Shown here piece by piece: positions 16,760 through 24,939 of a stretch of 64,000 nucleotides of DNA. The notes under the pieces are model-generated. The model searched no databases. It was not told where the DNA came from and saw only the letters and a list, made by a program, of their open reading frames with translations. Position numbers and translations under genes: made by a program. The stretch is from Candidatus Mediterraneibacter merdavium (GTDB taxonomy: Bacteria > Bacillota > Clostridia > Lachnospirales > Lachnospiraceae): assembly GCA_019118545.1 (NCBI GenBank), contig DWYT01000160.1:43345-107344 (forward strand), written 5' to 3'. Numbering within the stretch: position 1 is the stretch's first letter; every line of letters begins with the position of its first letter.

Positions 16760-17786
16760 ATACGAGGAATTAAAAAATGAGATGCAGGCTTTTGGGGAAA
16801 AACCATTCCGCGCGGGGCAGATCCATGATTGGCTCCATGTGAAGCTGGCGGATGATTTTGACGAGATGACAAATCTCTCGAAAAGCTTGAGAGAACGGCT
16901 GGCACAGGAGTACGAAATCCTCCCTGTTTCTCTGGAGGAACGTCAGGAGTCGAAGCTGGACGGTACGAATAAGTTCCTTTTCCGTCTGTACGACGGAAAC
17001 ATGGTGGAGAGTGTGCTCATGCGCTACAGGCACGGGAACTCTGTGTGTATTTCTTCACAGGCCGGATGCAGAATGGGATGCGTATTCTGCGCGTCCACGA
17101 TCGGGGGATTAAAGAGAAATCTCTCCGCGTCCGAGATGCTCGGACAGATCTACCAGATCCAGAAGATCACAGGAGAGCGGGTATCCAACGTAGTCATCAT
17201 GGGCACGGGAGAACCTCTTGACAACTATGATAATTTTCTGAAATTCATCCGCATCCTGACAGATGAGCACGGCCTTAACATCAGCCAGAGAAATGTAACC
17301 GTATCCACCTGTGGAATCGTGCCTAAGATGCTCAAGCTTGCAGAGGAAAAGCTGCAGATTACACTGGCGCTCTCGCTCCACGGGTCCACACAGGAGAAGC
17401 GGAAGAAGCTGATGCCTGTGGCGAATAAATATGACCTTTCAGAGGTGCTTTCTGCATGTGACGCTTATTTTGAAAAGACCGGGCGCAGGGTCACTTTTGA
17501 GTACAGTCTTGTCCACGGGGTAAATGATACGCAGGAGGACGCGCGGGAACTGGCGGCCATCCTAAAGCCGCGCAACTGCCATCTGAACCTCATTCCGGTG
17601 AATCCGGTGAGGGAGAGGGATTTTGTCAGACCAAGCAGGAAAAATGCCCTGAATTTCAAAAATAATCTTGAAAAAAGCGGAATAAATGTTACTATAAGAA
17701 GGGAAATGGGCTCTGACATCGACGGAGCCTGCGGTCAGCTCAGACGCCGCTATGCGGAGGAAGGTTCGACGGCGAAGGAGACATAA
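16734..17786 (+). CDS. rlmN: 23S rRNA (adenine-2503-C2)-methyltransferase, radical SAM
   Basis: A 350-residue radical SAM enzyme that methylates A2503 of 23S rRNA (and A37 of some tRNAs). The iron-sulfur motif CRMGCVFC is at about residues 112-119, and the second catalytic cysteine is in SDIDGACGQLRR near the C-terminus. RNVTVSTCGIVPKM and LALSLHGS are typical. The start codon lies inside the end of rsmB (26-base overlap), with GGGACGGACAGGG upstream as a weak binding site. Confidence 0.96.
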   Translation: MKKDIRAYEYEELKNEMQAFGEKPFRAGQIHDWLHVKLADDFDEMTNLSKSLRERLAQEYEILPVSLEERQESKLDGTNKFLFRLYDGNMVESVLMRYRHGNSVCISSQAGCRMGCVFCASTIGGLKRNLSASEMLGQIYQIQKITGERVSNVVIMGTGEPLDNYDNFLKFIRILTDEHGLNISQRNVTVSTCGIVPKMLKLAEEKLQITLALSLHGSTQEKRKKLMPVANKYDLSEVLSACDAYFEKTGRRVTFEYSLVHGVNDTQEDARELAAILKPRNCHLNLIPVNPVRERDFVRPSRKNALNFKNNLEKSGINVTIRREMGSDIDGACGQLRRRYAEEGSTAKET

Positions 17787-17797
17787 GGAGACAGATT

Positions 17798-18541
17798 ATG
17801 AAGACATTTTCAATTACAGATGTGGGAATGGTGCGGCAGGTGAATCAGGACTATGTCTATACGACAGACCGGCCTCTAGGGATCCTTCACAATCTCTTTG
17901 TGGTGGCTGATGGAATGGGCGGACATCAGGCAGGCGATTATGCTTCAAAATATACAGTGGAAGTGCTTGAAAGAGAACTGAAGATGAGCGAGGGCGAGGA
18001 CGTGGAAAGATGCCTTGTATCGGCCATAAAGACTGCCAACAAGGAAATCATCAGGGAGGCTGCCCGCGACGAGCATCTTAAGGGGATGGGCACTACAGTA
18101 GTTGCCGCCACGATCATGAACCAGATGATGTATTTTGCCAATGTGGGAGACAGCCGTCTGTATCTGATCAATCAGGGCATCCAGCAGCTTTCCAAGGATC
18201 ATTCGCTTGTGGAGGAGATGGTAAGGCTTGGGGGCATTAAGCCGGAGGAGGCGAAGCACCATCCGGATAAAAATATCATTACAAGGGCCATCGGCGCGAA
18301 AGCGGATGTGGACGTTGACTTTTACGAACACCGTCTGAAACGGGGAGACATCATTTTGATGTGTACAGACGGTTTGAGCAATATGGTGGAGGATGAGGAA
18401 CTCTTCCATATCGTGCAGGGAGGCAGGGATATCGTAGAGGCCGGGCAGGCTCTCGTGAACGCTGCAAAAGAAAACGGCGGTACGGATAATATAGGGATCG
18501 TGCTTATAGAGCCGTTCGCAGATGAGGTGAGTGTATTATGA
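17798..18541 (+). CDS. prpC: PP2C-type serine/threonine phosphatase (PrpC/Stp)
   Basis: It dephosphorylates proteins modified by the partner kinase encoded immediately downstream. The 247-residue protein has the PP2C metal motifs VADGMGGHQAGDYAS, the GDSRLYLI strand, CTDGLSNMV and GGTDNIGIVLIEP. AAGGAGAC precedes the ATG. The stop overlaps the kinase start as ATGA, so the two are translationally coupled, as is usual for this pair in Firmicutes. Confidence 0.95.
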   Translation: MKTFSITDVGMVRQVNQDYVYTTDRPLGILHNLFVVADGMGGHQAGDYASKYTVEVLERELKMSEGEDVERCLVSAIKTANKEIIREAARDEHLKGMGTTVVAATIMNQMMYFANVGDSRLYLINQGIQQLSKDHSLVEEMVRLGGIKPEEAKHHPDKNIITRAIGAKADVDVDFYEHRLKRGDIILMCTDGLSNMVEDEELFHIVQGGRDIVEAGQALVNAAKENGGTDNIGIVLIEPFADEVSVL

Positions 18542-20646
18542 TTAAAGAAGGAGTAGTATTAGGAAAACGTTATGAGATACTGGAACGTATCGGTTCCGGC
18601 GGGATGGCGGATGTTTATAAAGGCAAGGACCATAAGCTGAACCGGTATGTGGCGATCAAAGTGCTGAAAAGTGATTACCGCACGGACGAGGTGTTTATCA
18701 AGAAGTTCTTAAGCGAAGCTCAGGCGGCGGCGGGACTGATGCACCCAAACGTGGTAAATGTCTATGACGTGGGACAGGACAGGGGACTGTACTACATGGT
18801 CATGGAACTGGTGGAAGGGATCACGCTGAAAGACTATATCGAGAAGAAAGGAAAGCTTTCAGCGAAGGAGACGATCAGCATCTCGATCCAGATGGTGACC
18901 GGCCTCTCCGCAGCTCATAACCAGCATATCATACACAGAGATATCAAACCGCAGAATATCATTATATCAAAAGACGGAAAAGTAAAGGTGACGGACTTTG
19001 GCATCGCCCGCGCGACTACGTCCACGCAGACGATCAGCACGACCGTAATGGGTTCTGTCCACTATACATCACCTGAACAGGCCAGAGGCGGCGTTGTTGA
19101 CCAGAAAAGTGATATCTACTCTATCGGTATCACGATGTATGAGATGATCACGGGACATGTTCCTTTTGACGGGGATACTACTGTGACGGTGGCGCTCAAG
19201 CATCTGCAGGAGGAGATCGAGTCCCCGGCAGTGGAAGTGCCGGATATCCCGTACAGCTTAGAGTGTATTATCATGAAGTGTACCCAGAAGAATCCGGGAC
19301 TGCGCTACCATGACTGCGCATCGCTCATTCTGGATCTGAAACGTTCCCTTGTGGAGCCTGACGGAGACTTTGTCGTCCTCGGAGCGGCAGGGGCAGGGGA
19401 TACGGACCGCACGATGGTTATGTCCACGGAAGAACTGGAACAGGTGCAGCGGCGCGGTTACGGACAGGACGATGACTATGATGATGATTATGATGACGAT
19501 GGCTATGACGACGATGATGATTACGATGACGATGGGTATGACGACGATGACTACGACGAAAGGAGACATTCATCTGACCGCAGGGGCAAAAAGAATGATG
19601 TAAATTCTGATACGAAGCGGATCATGCGTATCCTGATGATCGTGGCAGGCGTGGTGATCGCCCTGCTTGTGCTTTTCCTCGTGGCGAACGCGGCAGGCTT
19701 CTTCAAGATGCCGGGACTGAGCGCGAACACGGAGGATGCGGTAGAGGTGCCGGATGTACGCGGCATGACTTATGAGGCGGCGCAGGCGGAATTAAATAAG
19801 CGTGAACTGGGGATAACGAAGGCGCAGGCGGAAGAGCCTTCCAATGAGTATGCAAAGGGCGAGGTAAAGAGTCAGGATCCCGGTGCAGGAGGGAAGGTCA
19901 AAAAGAATACAACCATTACCGTTGTGATCAGCAGCGGTGAAGAAGCGAAGAAAGTGCCGGTGCCGGATGTGCTGGGCAAAAGTGAATCGGAGGCAGAGGG
20001 TATTCTCCAGAGTGCGAATCTGAAGGTCACGCATGGAGAGGCGCAGTACAGCGACGACGTTGCCGCGGGAAATGTCATTTCTACTGATCCGCAGCCGGGA
20101 ACGGAAGTGGATGAAGGAACAAATGTACAGATTGTTGTAAGCCTTGGAAAAGAAAAAGTGCAGGTGCCGAATCTGCTCGACAGAAGCCGGGAGGACGCGG
20201 ACTCCGCGTTGGCGGCGGTTGGTCTGACAGGAAGTGTCAGCGAGGACTACAGCGATAAAGCTGCAGGAACCGTCATATCCCAAAGTCCGGACGCCGGCGG
20301 GGAAGTAGAGAAGGGGACGACGGTCAGCTATGTGGTGAGCCTCGGACCAAAGACGGAGTACGTGGAAGTGCCGGATGTGCGCGGGATGGATCGAAACGCA
20401 GCGGAGAAGAGACTGAGCGAAGAAGGTCTCACGCCGTCCTATCAGGGAGACTCAGGCTATAACAATACCTATGGAGCGGGTCAGGTATGCGAGATGTCCT
20501 ATACCCCCGGTACAACAGTGGAAAAAGGGACGGAAGTGCAGTTCTGGACCAGCCTTGGGCCGGAGCCTGTAGATCAGGAGACTCCGCCGGAGGAAGGCGG
20601 GGAGAATGGCTCGGGTGACGGCGTACAGACGGTGCCGGAGGAATAA
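18538..20646 (+). CDS. prkC: PASTA-domain serine/threonine protein kinase (PrkC/Stk)
   Basis: A 702-residue membrane kinase that senses cell-wall fragments and phosphorylates proteins of growth and division. Order: kinase domain about 1-275 (GSGGMADVYKG, IIHRDIKPQN near 134, DFG near 155, APE-like SPEQARGG), a linker containing a run of mainly Asp, Tyr and Gly at about 310-342, one transmembrane segment at about 362-387, then four PASTA repeats, each opening with V.VPD/N (about 401, 480, 540, 610), and a Pro/Glu-rich tail. The acidic linker is unusual in composition and repeats DDDYDDDGYDD-like units. It follows prpC with a four-base overlap and precedes rsgA. Confidence 0.96.
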   Translation: MIKEGVVLGKRYEILERIGSGGMADVYKGKDHKLNRYVAIKVLKSDYRTDEVFIKKFLSEAQAAAGLMHPNVVNVYDVGQDRGLYYMVMELVEGITLKDYIEKKGKLSAKETISISIQMVTGLSAAHNQHIIHRDIKPQNIIISKDGKVKVTDFGIARATTSTQTISTTVMGSVHYTSPEQARGGVVDQKSDIYSIGITMYEMITGHVPFDGDTTVTVALKHLQEEIESPAVEVPDIPYSLECIIMKCTQKNPGLRYHDCASLILDLKRSLVEPDGDFVVLGAAGAGDTDRTMVMSTEELEQVQRRGYGQDDDYDDDYDDDGYDDDDDYDDDGYDDDDYDERRHSSDRRGKKNDVNSDTKRIMRILMIVAGVVIALLVLFLVANAAGFFKMPGLSANTEDAVEVPDVRGMTYEAAQAELNKRELGITKAQAEEPSNEYAKGEVKSQDPGAGGKVKKNTTITVVISSGEEAKKVPVPDVLGKSESEAEGILQSANLKVTHGEAQYSDDVAAGNVISTDPQPGTEVDEGTNVQIVVSLGKEKVQVPNLLDRSREDADSALAAVGLTGSVSEDYSDKAAGTVISQSPDAGGEVEKGTTVSYVVSLGPKTEYVEVPDVRGMDRNAAEKRLSEEGLTPSYQGDSGYNNTYGAGQVCEMSYTPGTTVEKGTEVQFWTSLGPEPVDQETPPEEGGENGSGDGVQTVPEE

Positions 20647-20690
20647 CAGCAGCGTGATTTGCAGTCACAGGGAGCAGAAAGATTTTAAGA

Positions 20691-21569
20691 ATGTATGGTA
20701 AAATTATAAAAGGAATTGCCGGATTCTACTACGTTCACGTAGTAGAATCCGGTGTTTATGAGTGTAAGGCAAAGGGAATTTTCCGCAAAGACGGGGTAAA
20801 GCCTCTTGTGGGGGATGGCGTAGAGATGGAAGTCACCCATGAAAAAGACATGGAAGGCAATATCATACGTATTCTTCCCAGAAAGAATGAGCTGATCCGC
20901 CCGGCAGTGGCAAATATCGATCAGGCTCTGGTCGTATTTGCCGTGACTAAGCCTCGGCCTCATTTTAACCTGCTGGACCGGTTCCTCGTGATGATGGAGA
21001 GCAGGCATATTCCTGTGGTACTCTGTTTTAATAAGACGGATATCGCGGAAGATCCTGAGATTGCTGAGCTAAAAGAAATCTATCGCGGATGCGGGTATCC
21101 GCTCTTGTTTACAAGTGCGAAAGAGGAGGAGAATATAGAAGAACTCAGGAGAGTGCTCAAGGGAAAGACAACCGCTGTGGCCGGGCCGTCCGGAGTGGGA
21201 AAATCTTCTCTTATCAATCTTCTCCAGTCGGAAGTGAAAATGGAAACCGGGAGCATCAGCTCCAAGATTGAAAGAGGAAAGCATACGACGCGTCATTCCG
21301 AACTGATCGTGCTGGGGGAGGATTCCTACATTATGGACACGCCGGGATTCAGTTCCTTATATGTAAATGAACTGGAGAAAGAAGATTTGAAATATTGCTT
21401 TCCTGAATTTTCACCGCTGGAGGGACAGTGCAGGTTTAACGGATGTGACCATATCCATGAGCCGGGATGCGCTGTAAAAGCGGCTGTGGAGGCGGGAGAA
21501 ATACACAGGATGCGCTATGATGACTATGCAATGCTGTATGGCGAATTACAGGGAAGAAAGAGGTACTAG
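20691..21569 (+). CDS. rsgA: Ribosome small-subunit GTPase RsgA
   Basis: A circularly permuted GTPase that helps late 30S assembly. The 292-residue protein has an N-terminal OB fold, then G motifs in the permuted order: NKTD (about 108), GPSGVGKSSLINLL (about 165), DTPGFSS (about 217), and the zinc site CRFNGCDHIHEPGC near 247. It follows prkC, a common arrangement. A perfect 15-bp hairpin covers codons 10-21. The stop overlaps the spacing to rpe directly. Confidence 0.96.
   Translation: MYGKIIKGIAGFYYVHVVESGVYECKAKGIFRKDGVKPLVGDGVEMEVTHEKDMEGNIIRILPRKNELIRPAVANIDQALVVFAVTKPRPHFNLLDRFLVMMESRHIPVVLCFNKTDIAEDPEIAELKEIYRGCGYPLLFTSAKEEENIEELRRVLKGKTTAVAGPSGVGKSSLINLLQSEVKMETGSISSKIERGKHTTRHSELIVLGEDSYIMDTPGFSSLYVNELEKEDLKYCFPEFSPLEGQCRFNGCDHIHEPGCAVKAAVEAGEIHRMRYDDYAMLYGELQGRKRY
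20719..20752 (+). repeat. Perfect 15-bp hairpin inside the start of rsgA
   Basis: CCGGATTCTACTACG (20719-20733) and CGTAGTAGAATCCGG (20738-20752) pair without mismatch across a four-base loop, starting 29 bases after the A of the rsgA start codon. It encodes the ordinary residues GFYYVHVVESG, yet is completely palindromic. Confidence 0.85.
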
Positions 21570-22235
21570 ATGAGAAAAAATATTTTGGCTCCATCCATAT
21601 TATCAGCGGATTTCAAAATTCTGGGAGAACAGCTAAAGCAGACGGAAGAGGCGGGAGCGCAGTACATTCATTTTGACGTCATGGACGGGGACTTTGTCCC
21701 CAGTATTTCTTTTGGGATGCCGGTGCTTGCGTCAGTGAAGGGAGCTACAGGGCAGACGCTTGACGTCCATCTCATGGTGACGGAGCCTGTGCGGTACGTG
21801 AAAGAATTTGCCGCCTGCGGAGCGGATATTATCACAGTGCACCTTGAGGCATGCGAAGATCTTGGAAAAACGCTTGACGCGGTTCATGCCTGCGGAGTAA
21901 AGGCGGGCGTCTCGATCAGGCCGGGAACTTCGGTGGAAGAGCTGATCCCATACCTTGAGCGGGCGGATATGTTCCTTATCATGAGCGTGGAGCCGGGGTT
22001 TGGCGGGCAGCCTTTTATGCCTGAGGCGCTGAAACGTATCAGCCGCGTAAGAGAACTGCTTGAAGAGCGGGGACTTGACAGGGACATCGAGGTGGACGGA
22101 GGCATCTATCACTCCAATGTGGCTGAGGTGCTGAGGGCAGGGGCCAATGTCATCGTGTCCGGCTCCGGCGTATACAAAGGGGATATCAGGAAAAACGTGG
22201 CGGAATTTATGGAGATATTGAAAAATTATGAGTAA
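21570..22235 (+). CDS. rpe: Ribulose-phosphate 3-epimerase
   Basis: It interconverts ribulose-5-phosphate and xylulose-5-phosphate in the pentose phosphate pathway. The 221-residue TIM barrel shows LAPSILSADF, HFDVMDGDFVPSISFG, DVHLMV, MSVEPGFGGQ and VDGGI, covering the metal and phosphate-binding residues. The ATG comes right after the rsgA stop. It overlaps the thiN start by eight bases. Confidence 0.97.
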   Translation: MRKNILAPSILSADFKILGEQLKQTEEAGAQYIHFDVMDGDFVPSISFGMPVLASVKGATGQTLDVHLMVTEPVRYVKEFAACGADIITVHLEACEDLGKTLDAVHACGVKAGVSIRPGTSVEELIPYLERADMFLIMSVEPGFGGQPFMPEALKRISRVRELLEERGLDRDIEVDGGIYHSNVAEVLRAGANVIVSGSGVYKGDIRKNVAEFMEILKNYE

Positions 22236-22881
22236 GCGGACAGTGATCGTGAGCGGCGGGATGCTGGAAAAGGATTTCGTGCTCCCTATATTAAAAAGTG
22301 AAGATACAGAGTTTGTGATCGGCGTGGACAGCGGACTGAAATTCCTCTATGACAATGAGATCAAGCCGGACTATATCGTGGGGGATTTTGACAGCGCGCC
22401 GCGTTCCCTTGTCAGTTATTACCGAGAAGAGCTGAATGTGCCGATCCGGGAGTTTAATCCTGTGAAAGACGCGTCGGATACAGAGATCGCCCTGCGTCTC
22501 TGCCTCGGACTGAACCGGAAGGAAATATGGATACTTGGGGCCACGGGAAGCCGCATCGATCATCTGTGGGCCAATGTGCAGTGTCTCCAGATCGCGCTGG
22601 CCGCAGGCGCCCGGGCGCGTATTGTTGACAGCCACAATCAGATCAGGCTTCTTGATCAGGGGATCACTCTGAAACGGGAGGAAACATTCGGGAAATATTT
22701 TTCCCTTTTTCCGCTGGAGCTTCCGGTGGACGGCTTAAACATTACAGGGGCAAAGTACCCTTTGAAAGATCATTTCCTAAAGCCGGAGGACAGCCTGTGC
22801 GTGAGCAATGAATTCGCGGAGGATGAGGTGGAGATATCCTTTGCGTTCGGGAAAGTTATTTTGATGGAGACGAGAGATTAA
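22228..22881 (+). CDS. thiN: Thiamine pyrophosphokinase
   Basis: It makes thiamine diphosphate from thiamine and ATP. The 217-residue protein has the family motifs VIGVDSGLKFLY, YIVGDFDS, KDASDTEIAL and GATGSRIDHLWANV. It ends the rsgA-rpe-thiN group and is followed by a gene-free gap of 142 bp before the toxin-antitoxin genes. The cofactor it makes is used by the pyruvate:ferredoxin oxidoreductase at 59647. Confidence 0.93.
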   Translation: MSKRTVIVSGGMLEKDFVLPILKSEDTEFVIGVDSGLKFLYDNEIKPDYIVGDFDSAPRSLVSYYREELNVPIREFNPVKDASDTEIALRLCLGLNRKEIWILGATGSRIDHLWANVQCLQIALAAGARARIVDSHNQIRLLDQGITLKREETFGKYFSLFPLELPVDGLNITGAKYPLKDHFLKPEDSLCVSNEFAEDEVEISFAFGKVILMETRD

Positions 22882-22940
22882 AGGAGAAGGATAAAAGGAT
22901 AAGGATTGGACATTCAATGCTGAGATAATGCTATCCCATT

Positions 22941-22978
22941 GCAAATGTATTGAATTTGCAGCGGGGTGGCATTATAAT
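22941..22978 (+). promoter_or_regulatory. Promoter and candidate operator of the toxin-antitoxin genes
   Basis: TTGAAT (22950-22955), 17 bp, TATAAT (22973-22978). A palindrome GCAAAT-N7-ATTTGC (22941-22959) covers the -35 box and is well placed for autorepression by the antitoxin. Confidence 0.65.
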
Positions 22979-23023
22979 TGAAGAGGATAGATTTTGGTTT
23001 ATTATGAGATTGGAGGCAGGGCA

Positions 23024-23323
23024 ATGTCAAGTACGATACAGGTCAGAGTAGAAGATGAATTGAAAAGTAAGTCTGATGAATTGTTTAAGAAGCTGGGTAC
23101 AGATACAACAACTGCGATCAGGATGTTTTTGACACAGTCTGTGATGAATAACGGGTTTCCCTTCGAAATTAAATTAAGCGGAGCATCGGCTGATCCATAC
23201 GGGCCCTTAAGCGAAGACGAACTGATGCAGAAACTCCAGCATTCAAAAGAGCAGGCGGACCGGGGCAAATATAAAAGCGCGGACAATGTAATCTCAGATA
23301 TAAGGGGTAAATATGGATTATAA
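23024..23323 (+). CDS. RelB/DinJ-family antitoxin
   Basis: A 99-residue antitoxin. The N-terminal half is a ribbon-helix-helix domain (STIQVRVEDELKSKSDELFKKL, TTTAIRMFLTQSV, GFPFEI), the pattern of RelB/DinJ proteins that bind DNA as dimers. The C-terminal half is charged and would wrap the toxin. I start it at ATG 23024, which has TTGGAGGC upstream, rather than at the open frame's 22994. It overlaps the toxin start by 11 bases. Confidence 0.92.
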   Translation: MSSTIQVRVEDELKSKSDELFKKLGTDTTTAIRMFLTQSVMNNGFPFEIKLSGASADPYGPLSEDELMQKLQHSKEQADRGKYKSADNVISDIRGKYGL

Positions 23324-23627
23324 AGTCGTTGTTACGGAAGATGCAGAAGAAGATCTTGAAAAATTTGTAAGGTATCTGCTTTTTGAGAAGAAGAACGAAC
23401 AGGCTGCGAAGAATCTGCTAGAGGATTTTGACAGCACGGTACGTTCATTGACATTGGTGGCGGGAAGTCTGAAATATTGTGAAAATCCCAAATTGAAAAG
23501 AGAAGGATATAAAAGAATCAATTTTATGTCGCATAGATATTTTATGCTGTATCATATTGAGGGAACAACAGCCATTGTTGATAATATCTTTCATGAATTG
23601 CAGGACTATGAGAATAATCTGTATTGA
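23313..23627 (+). CDS. RelE/ParE-family toxin
   Basis: A 104-residue protein with the RelE/ParE fold pattern: YKVVVTEDAEEDLEKFVRYL at the N-terminus, a helix pair, LKREGYKRINFMSHRYFMLYHI, and a final strand TTAIVDNIFHELQDYENN. The family includes ribosome-dependent mRNA endonucleases and gyrase poisons; the residues I can see do not decide between them. It is translated with the antitoxin from the same promoter. Confidence 0.9.
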   Translation: MDYKVVVTEDAEEDLEKFVRYLLFEKKNEQAAKNLLEDFDSTVRSLTLVAGSLKYCENPKLKREGYKRINFMSHRYFMLYHIEGTTAIVDNIFHELQDYENNLY

Positions 23628-23719
23628 TAGTGTTGAACATTGATATACGTTGATATTTAGATTATTGTGACAGGAGAAAAGTTTTATTAAAAAACGATCT
23701 TGAGGAGGAATATTAATAA

Positions 23720-24817
23720 ATGAAATTAGGAATCGTAGGTTTACCAAATGTAGGAAAAAGCACACTGTTTAATTCCCTGACAAAGGCAGGGGCAGAGTCG
23801 GCGAATTATCCGTTCTGCACGATCGACCCGAACGTGGGCGTGGTGACAGTGCCGGATAAGAGACTGGATGTTCTCGGTGAGATGTACCACACAAAGAAAA
23901 TCATCCCGGCGGCCATCGAGTTCGTGGATATTGCAGGTCTTGTAAAGGGCGCGTCAAAAGGCGAGGGACTTGGCAACCAGTTTCTTGCAAATATCCGCGA
24001 GGTGGATGCTATCGTGCATGTGGTGAGATGCTTTGAGAACAGCAATATCGTGCATGTGGACGGAAGTATCGACCCGCTTCGTGATATTGACACAATTAAT
24101 CTGGAGCTGATCTTCTCTGATCTGGAGATACTGGAGAGAAGGATAGCCAAGACGGTGAAACTGTCACGAAATGATAAGACTGCGGCAAAAGAACTGGAGC
24201 TTCTGAACCGCATTAAGGCGCATCTGGAGGACAACAAGATGGCAAAGAGCTTTGCCACGGACGATGAGGACGAGCAGGCATGGCTGGCCGGGTACAATCT
24301 GCTTACAGCCAAGCCGGTGATTTTCGCGGCAAATGTCTCAGAGGATGATCTTGCGGACGACGGCGCTTCCAACGAGGGCGTGAAGGCGGTGCGTGAGTAC
24401 GCGTCACAGGAAGGCTGCGAAGTGTTTGTCGTATGTGCAGAAATCGAGGAAGAGATCGCGCAGCTTGACGATGATGAGAAGAAGATGTTCTTAGACGATT
24501 TAGGCTTGGAAGAGTCTGGTCTTGAAAAACTGATCAAGGCAAGCTATCACCTGCTCGGACTGATCAGCTACCTGACGGCGGGAGAACCCGAGGTGCGCGC
24601 ATGGACGATCAAACGGGGCACAAAGGCTCCACAGGCGGCAGGAAAGATTCATACAGATTTTGAGAGAGGCTTTATCCGCGCAGAGGTGGTCAGCTACGAC
24701 GACCTGATGGCGTGCGGCACCCATGCGGCGGCAAAAGAAAAAGGACTCGTCCGTCTGGAAGGAAAAGACTACGTCGTACAGGACGGCGACATCATGCTGT
24801 TCAGGTTCAACGTGTAG
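23720..24817 (+). CDS. ychF: Ribosome-associated ATPase/GTPase YchF (OLA1 family)
   Basis: A 365-residue universally conserved translation-associated P-loop protein that binds ATP more readily than GTP. Motifs: GLPNVGKSTLFNSLTKAG, DIAGLVKGASKGEGLGNQFL, the altered G4 region FAANVSE, a coiled coil around 125-210 and a C-terminal TGS domain (LRAWTIKRGTKAPQAAGKIH-like). AGGAGGA precedes the ATG. Confidence 0.97.
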   Translation: MKLGIVGLPNVGKSTLFNSLTKAGAESANYPFCTIDPNVGVVTVPDKRLDVLGEMYHTKKIIPAAIEFVDIAGLVKGASKGEGLGNQFLANIREVDAIVHVVRCFENSNIVHVDGSIDPLRDIDTINLELIFSDLEILERRIAKTVKLSRNDKTAAKELELLNRIKAHLEDNKMAKSFATDDEDEQAWLAGYNLLTAKPVIFAANVSEDDLADDGASNEGVKAVREYASQEGCEVFVVCAEIEEEIAQLDDDEKKMFLDDLGLEESGLEKLIKASYHLLGLISYLTAGEPEVRAWTIKRGTKAPQAAGKIHTDFERGFIRAEVVSYDDLMACGTHAAAKEKGLVRLEGKDYVVQDGDIMLFRFNV

Positions 24818-24824
24818 CAACAGT

Positions 24825-24895
24825 TCACCCATGCGCCACACAGGAGCGAAAAACATGCTTGCATGTTTTTGCGAGTGAGTGTACGCATGGGGTGA
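24825..24895 (+). terminator. Two-part inverted repeat after ychF
   Basis: An outer stem (TCACCCATGCG at 24825-24835 with CGCATGGGGTGA at 24884-24895, one bulge) encloses a ten-base perfect stem AAAAACATGC/GCATGTTTTT (24849-24858 and 24861-24870). It lies in the 122-bp gap before lgt. There is no terminal T tract, so it may be a processed or protein-binding RNA structure rather than a plain terminator. Confidence 0.45.
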
Positions 24896-24939
24896 GCGCC
24901 AGAACATGAGCAAAACTGCGGCGGAAGGAGAAGCATATC

